A stretch of 64,000 nucleotides of DNA, taken from the NCBI GenBank assembly GCA_965653565.1, contig CBFHAI010000001.1:1-64000 (forward strand), read 5' to 3'. This DNA comes from JALCLA01 sp965653565 (GTDB lineage Bacteria; Pseudomonadota; Gammaproteobacteria; Xanthomonadales; Xanthomonadaceae). The first letter of the stretch is position 1. Each line of letters begins with the position of its first letter. Under the pieces are notes generated by a model that did no database searches, was not told the origin of the DNA, and was given only the letters and a program-made list of their open reading frames with translations. Of the stretch, positions 60,197 to 64,000 are shown one piece after another. The position numbers were made by a program, and so were the translations under genes.

Positions 60197-61857
60197 TACT
60201 TGAGCGCCTTGAAACGCAGGCGATGCGGCTGTGCGCCTTCTTCGCCGAGACGACGCTTCTTGTCGTCTTCGTATTCGCGGTAGTTGCCCTGGAAGAACTC
60301 GACGTGCGAGTCGCCTTCGAACGCCAGGATGTGCGTGGCGATGCGGTCGAGGAACCAGCGGTCATGCGAAATCACCATCGCGCAACCGGGGAATTCGAGC
60401 AGCGCATCTTCCAGTGCGCGCAGCGTTTCGACGTCGAGATCGTTCGACGGTTCGTCGAGCAGCAGCATGTTGCCGCCCTGCAGCAGCGTCTTGGCGAGGT
60501 GCAGACGGCCACGCTCACCGCCCGACAAGGTGCCGACCAGCTTCTGCTGATCCTGGCCCTTGAAGTTGAAGCGGCCGATGTAGGCGCGCGACTGGATCTC
60601 GACGTTGCCGATCTTCAGGATGTCCGAACCGCCCGACACTTCCTGCCAGACGTTCTTGTCGCCTTCGAGTTTTTCGCGGCTCTGGTCGACGTAGGCCACC
60701 TTGACGGTGTGGCCGATGTTGACCTCGCCCTTGTCGGGTTTTTCCGCACCCGTGATCATCTTGAACAGCGTCGACTTGCCGGCGCCGTTCGGGCCGATGA
60801 TGCCGATGATGGCGCCCGGCGGCACGTTGAAGCTCAGGTCGTCGATCAGCAGGCGATCGCCGAAGCTCTTCGAGACGTTCTTGAATTCGATGATGTTGTT
60901 GCCCAGGCGCTCGCCGGGCGGAATGAAGATTTCATTGGTTTCGTTGCGGCGCTGGTATTCGACCGACTGCAGTTCCTCGAAGCGCTGCATGCGCGCCTTG
61001 CCCTTGGTGCGGCCGCCCTTGGCGTTACTGCGCACCCATTCGAGTTCGCGTGCGAGCGCCTTCTGGCGCGACTTTTCGCCGGCTTCTTCCTGCTTGAGGC
61101 GTTCGCTCTTTTGTTCCAGCCAATCGGAATAATTGCCCTTCCAGGGAATGCCGCGGCCGCGATCGAGTTCGAGAATCCACTCGGCGGCGTTGTCGAGGAA
61201 GTAGCGATCATGCGTCACCGCGACGACGGTGCCCGGGAAGCGCGTGAGGAATTGCTCCAGCCACTCGACCGATTCGGCGTCCAGATGGTTGGTCGGCTCG
61301 TCGAGCAGCAGCATGTCGGGTTTCGACAGCAGCAAACGACACAGCGCGACGCGGCGCTTTTCACCGCCCGAGAGCTTGCCGACGATCGCATCCCACGGCG
61401 GCAGGCGCAGCGCGTCGGCGGCGATTTCGAGCTGCAGATTCAGCGTGTCGGCGTCGCCGGTGGCGAGGATGGCTTCGAGGCGCTGCTGTTCGGCGGCGAG
61501 CTTGTCGAAATCGGCGTCGGGTTCGGCATAGGCCGCGTAGACCGCGTCCAATGCAGCCTGCGCGTGCAGCAGGTCGCCCACGCCTTCCTCCACCGCTTCG
61601 CGCACGGTATGTTCGGGATTGAGCTTGGGTTCCTGTTCGAGGAAGCCGACCTTGATGCCGGGCTGCGGACGCGCTTCGCCGGTGAAGTCCTTGTCGACGC
61701 CCGCCATGATGCGAAGCACCGTGGACTTGCCCGCGCCGTTGAGGCCGAGCAGGCCGATCTTGGCGCCGGGGAAGAACGACAGCGAGATGTCCTTGATGAT
61801 CTGGCGCTTGGGCGGCACCGTCTTGCTCACGCCGATCATGGTGTAGATGTACTGCAT
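60196..61857 (-). CDS. ettA: Energy-dependent translational throttle protein EttA (ABC-F)
   Basis: Soluble ABC-F ATPase of 553 aa that binds the ribosomal E site and gates elongation by energy status. Two ABC domains are present: the first with Walker A GLNGAGKST (about 39) and LSGGEKRRVALCRLL, the second with GPNGAGKST (about 355) and LSGGERGRLHLAKTL; Walker B in each is LLLDEP. The first domain contains the 'arm' insertion typical of EttA. The linker with LARELEWVRSNAKGGRTKGK is also diagnostic. Confidence 0.96.
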   Translation of the reverse strand: MQYIYTMIGVSKTVPPKRQIIKDISLSFFPGAKIGLLGLNGAGKSTVLRIMAGVDKDFTGEARPQPGIKVGFLEQEPKLNPEHTVREAVEEGVGDLLHAQAALDAVYAAYAEPDADFDKLAAEQQRLEAILATGDADTLNLQLEIAADALRLPPWDAIVGKLSGGEKRRVALCRLLLSKPDMLLLDEPTNHLDAESVEWLEQFLTRFPGTVVAVTHDRYFLDNAAEWILELDRGRGIPWKGNYSDWLEQKSERLKQEEAGEKSRQKALARELEWVRSNAKGGRTKGKARMQRFEELQSVEYQRRNETNEIFIPPGERLGNNIIEFKNVSKSFGDRLLIDDLSFNVPPGAIIGIIGPNGAGKSTLFKMITGAEKPDKGEVNIGHTVKVAYVDQSREKLEGDKNVWQEVSGGSDILKIGNVEIQSRAYIGRFNFKGQDQQKLVGTLSGGERGRLHLAKTLLQGGNMLLLDEPSNDLDVETLRALEDALLEFPGCAMVISHDRWFLDRIATHILAFEGDSHVEFFQGNYREYEDDKKRRLGEEGAQPHRLRFKALK

Positions 61858-62107
61858 GCAATGCTCCGCAGGAGACCCGGCCGCAGTTCCGCGCTAGGCG
61901 GGCGGCTCGGATAAAAGGATAGGGTTGTCGGCTGGAAAGGCGCCTTGCGGGCGCGGCTTTCCGGGAGGACGGCGATTATCGCCGATGCGGCCCGCCGCTG
62001 CCACGTCGTGCCCGGAAAAACGCGCATTCCGGGCCCCTGGATGCCGGCTCGGGCGGGTCAACTGTCGATGCGGCGCGACTGGCGCCTATCGACGAAAAGC
62101 GCGACTC

Positions 62108-63457
62108 ATGAAACCGACTTTCAAACTTTTCCTGATCGGCCTGCTGCTGATCGTGCTCGGCGTGCCCGTAATGATGTTGCAAGGCCTGGTCTACGAACGC
62201 CAGCAGCGCGGGTATGAGGTGGCGCAAGACATCGCCAGTTCCAGTAGCCGGTCGCAGGAAATCGTCGGCCCGCTGCTCAAGGTGGAGGTCGAGCGGCGCG
62301 TACGCAAGGTGCGGATGTTCGCCGAAGCGGGCACCACGCGCAGCGAGGAAGAAGTGGTGCGCGAAACCGAGACGCGGTTGTTCACGCCCACCTCGCTGCG
62401 CGTCGACGGCGACCTGCAGACCGAAGTGCGCAAACGCGGCATTTTCGAGGCGTTGGTGTATCTGGCCAAGCTCAGGATCGGTGCCGATTTCGCGGCCGTT
62501 GCGCTCGAAGCGCCGGAAGGCGACGTGATCGACCTGCGCGTCGTCTCGGCGGCCTGGGTGCTCGGCCTGGGCGACGCGCGCGGTGTGCGCGCGATCGACG
62601 CCGGACTCGGCCGCGACAAGCTATCGGCCGAGCCGGGCACCGGCATCACCTGGCTGCCGGCGGGGCTGCATCTGCCGGTCGATGCCAAGCGTCTGGCCTT
62701 GCCCACCACGCTGTCGATCCAGCTCGACCTGGCCGGCACCGAAGCGCTGCACTGGCTGCCGACCGGCGATGAAACCCACGTCACGCTGCGCAGCCCATGG
62801 GCCCACCCGAGCTTCACGGGCCAGTTCCTGCCGGATGCCCCGCAGGTTTCCGAAGCCGGATTCGCAGCCGATTGGCGCGTGTCACGGCTGGCCGCGCAGG
62901 CGCAGCAAGCGGTGCGCGATTGCGGCGCGCGAGCCGATTCGTGCGCGGCGATGAGCCAGGCCGGCTTCGGTGTGCATCTGATCGACCCGGTCGACCGCTA
63001 CCTGAAAACCGACCGCGCGATCAAATACGCGTGGCTGTTCATCGTGCTGGTGTTCGGCGCGCTGTTCTTCCTTGAATTGCTGCGCCCGGGCGTGAGCCTG
63101 CACCCGCTGCAATACGGGTTGACCGGGCTGGCGCTGGCAATCTTCTTCCTGTTGCTGCTCTCGCTGTCGGAGCACATCGGCTTCGCCGCCGCCTATTTGA
63201 TTGCGGCGACCGCTTGCGTAGGTCTGATCGCCACCTATATGGCCGCCCCGCTCGGCAGCCGCGGCCGCAGTTTCGGCTTCGCGGCCTTGCTCGCGGGCTT
63301 GTACGGGTTGCTTTACGGCCTGCTGCAATCGGAAGACTACGCGTTGCTGATGGGCGCCCTGGCGCTGTTCGGCCTGCTGGCCACCGCCATGTTGATGACG
63401 CGCCGGCTGGATTGGTATCGGTTGGGTCGACAGCCTCCGGTGTCGGCCGCCGGGTGA
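62108..63457 (+). CDS. creD: Inner membrane protein CreD family
   Basis: Membrane protein of 449 aa from ATG 62108 (MKPTFKLFLIGLLLIVLGVP); earlier in-frame starts give a basic low-quality leader. The N-terminal helix is followed by a large periplasmic domain (about 30-300, including VGPLLKVEVERRVRKV) and a C-terminal block of six helices beginning KYAWLFIVLVFGALFFLELL and HPLQYGLTGLALAIFFLLLL, the CreD/CbrC pattern. In E. coli CreD belongs to the CreBC regulon and affects colicin and envelope tolerance. No creBC genes are adjacent. It is divergent from ettA with 250 bp between. Confidence 0.93.
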   Translation: MKPTFKLFLIGLLLIVLGVPVMMLQGLVYERQQRGYEVAQDIASSSSRSQEIVGPLLKVEVERRVRKVRMFAEAGTTRSEEEVVRETETRLFTPTSLRVDGDLQTEVRKRGIFEALVYLAKLRIGADFAAVALEAPEGDVIDLRVVSAAWVLGLGDARGVRAIDAGLGRDKLSAEPGTGITWLPAGLHLPVDAKRLALPTTLSIQLDLAGTEALHWLPTGDETHVTLRSPWAHPSFTGQFLPDAPQVSEAGFAADWRVSRLAAQAQQAVRDCGARADSCAAMSQAGFGVHLIDPVDRYLKTDRAIKYAWLFIVLVFGALFFLELLRPGVSLHPLQYGLTGLALAIFFLLLLSLSEHIGFAAAYLIAATACVGLIATYMAAPLGSRGRSFGFAALLAGLYGLLYGLLQSEDYALLMGALALFGLLATAMLMTRRLDWYRLGRQPPVSAAG

Positions 63458-63483
63458 GGCGCCGCGTTTTTCGAGGGGCGTGC

Positions 63484-63605
63484 CGGGAATCGGGACTTGG
63501 GCGTCGGGAGAAAGCGAAGCTGGCTCAGTGAAGGGAATGGTGATCGGGGAGGGTCGGCAAGGGCCGGGCCTCCCCGAGCCCACGCTCTTCTCCCGATTCC
63601 CCGAG
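63484..63605. repeat. CGGGANT heptad element between creD and glyA
   Basis: Four degenerate heptads (CGGGAAT, CGGGACT, TGGGCGT, CGGGAGA) at 63484-63511 face a complementary arm TCTCCCGATTCCCCGAG at 63589-63605 preceded by CACGCTCTTC. The spacer contains its own 9-bp hairpin, TCGGGGAGG (63544-63552) with CCTCCCCGA (63569-63577). It has the same layout as the element at 38975-39086 and may contribute to termination after creD. Confidence 0.8.
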
Positions 63606-63682
63606 CCAGCACGGACAAAGCCAACAGCCGCAACCACCGACTGCACTACAATTGCGGGCTACGCCACCTCCCCGAGGCCCGC

Positions 63683-64000
63683 ATGTTCCCGAAGACGCAG
63701 ACGATCGCCGATTACGACCCGGATCTGGCCCAGTGCATCGCCGACGAACTCCAGCGCCAGGAGGATCACGTCGAGCTCATCGCTTCGGAAAACTACGCCA
63801 GCCCGCGCGTGCTCGAAGCGCAGGGGTCGGTGCTGACGAACAAATATGCGGAAGGGTATCCGGGCAAGCGCTACTACGGCGGCTGCGAATTCGTCGACGT
63901 GGCCGAGCGCCTGGCGATCGAACGCGTCAAGCAACTGTTCGGCGCCGACTACGCCAACGTGCAACCGCATTCGGGTTCGCAGGCCAACGCTGCGGTGTAT
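63683..64000 (+). CDS. glyA: Serine hydroxymethyltransferase (5' part, cut by window end)
   Basis: The first 106 codons of GlyA, a PLP enzyme interconverting serine and glycine with tetrahydrofolate. The frame opens MFPKTQTIADYDPDLAQCIA and shows the family motif HVELIASENYASPRVLEAQG, NKYAEGYPGKRYYGGCEFVD and the cofactor-binding start VQPHSGSQANAAVY, where the window ends. A start further upstream is less likely, since the gene begins at ATG 63683 after GAGGCCCGC. The rest lies outside the window. Confidence 0.97.
   Translation, partial: MFPKTQTIADYDPDLAQCIADELQRQEDHVELIASENYASPRVLEAQGSVLTNKYAEGYPGKRYYGGCEFVDVAERLAIERVKQLFGADYANVQPHSGSQANAAVY

Overview
The window is a G+C-rich chromosomal segment from a gammaproteobacterium of the order Lysobacterales (Xanthomonadales). 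The strongest placement evidence is the complete type II secretion operon in the Xanthomonas 'xps' order E-F-G-H-I-J-K-L-M-N-D (37.2-48.2 kb). Supporting evidence is the housekeeping run pepA-holC, lptF-lptG, xerD, dsbC, purL just upstream, an IPTL-CTERM-like secreted protein, and dispersed CGGGAAT heptad elements between genes. I cannot name a genus.

0-9.5 kb: a dehydrogenase/dienelactone hydrolase pair divergent from a GlxA-type AraC regulator, with a perfect palindrome between them. Then come a lipoprotein M49-like peptidase, a secreted cupin, a bile acid:sodium symporter-family carrier, a large exported metalloprotease and a GFA-type zinc protein. 9.5-19.5 kb is an accessory stretch. It holds a small membrane protein, an exported-protein gene that looks frameshifted, an IPTL-CTERM-like protein, a membrane protein, a DUF763 protein, a secreted alpha/beta hydrolase, and a tandem array in which one ~110-residue exported domain occurs three times, the last copy fused to a subtilisin-like protease.

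19.5-36.5 kb is mainly core metabolism: valS, then an accessory block (membrane protein, VOC protein, a Cys-paired secreted repeat protein, a decayed stretch, a nucleotidyltransferase) separating valS from pepA-holC. LPS transport permeases lptFG, an RDD protein, xerD, dsbC and purL follow. An ATGA overlap links purL to a membrane protein that resembles exosortase H-associated proteins, and that gene overlaps gspE.

36.5-52 kb: the type II secretion operon, a small lipoprotein, then two exported proteins of unknown function, each closed by a strong intrinsic terminator. The first has codon use and signals suggesting very high expression and is a plausible secreted cargo or surface protein. 51.9-59.4 kb: a parvulin foldase followed by a compact polysaccharide-export cluster (Wzm/Wzt ABC transporter, two GT2 glycosyltransferases, a methyltransferase, and an unusual protein with a PqqD-like N-terminus ahead of a glycosyltransferase-like region). 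59.4-64 kb: pyrF and ettA on the minus strand, creD, and the start of glyA.

The common theme is the cell envelope: LPS transport, periplasmic disulfide chemistry and foldases, type II secretion, surface glycan export and many exported proteins of unknown role. No rRNA, tRNA, CRISPR array, insertion sequence or prophage was recognised.
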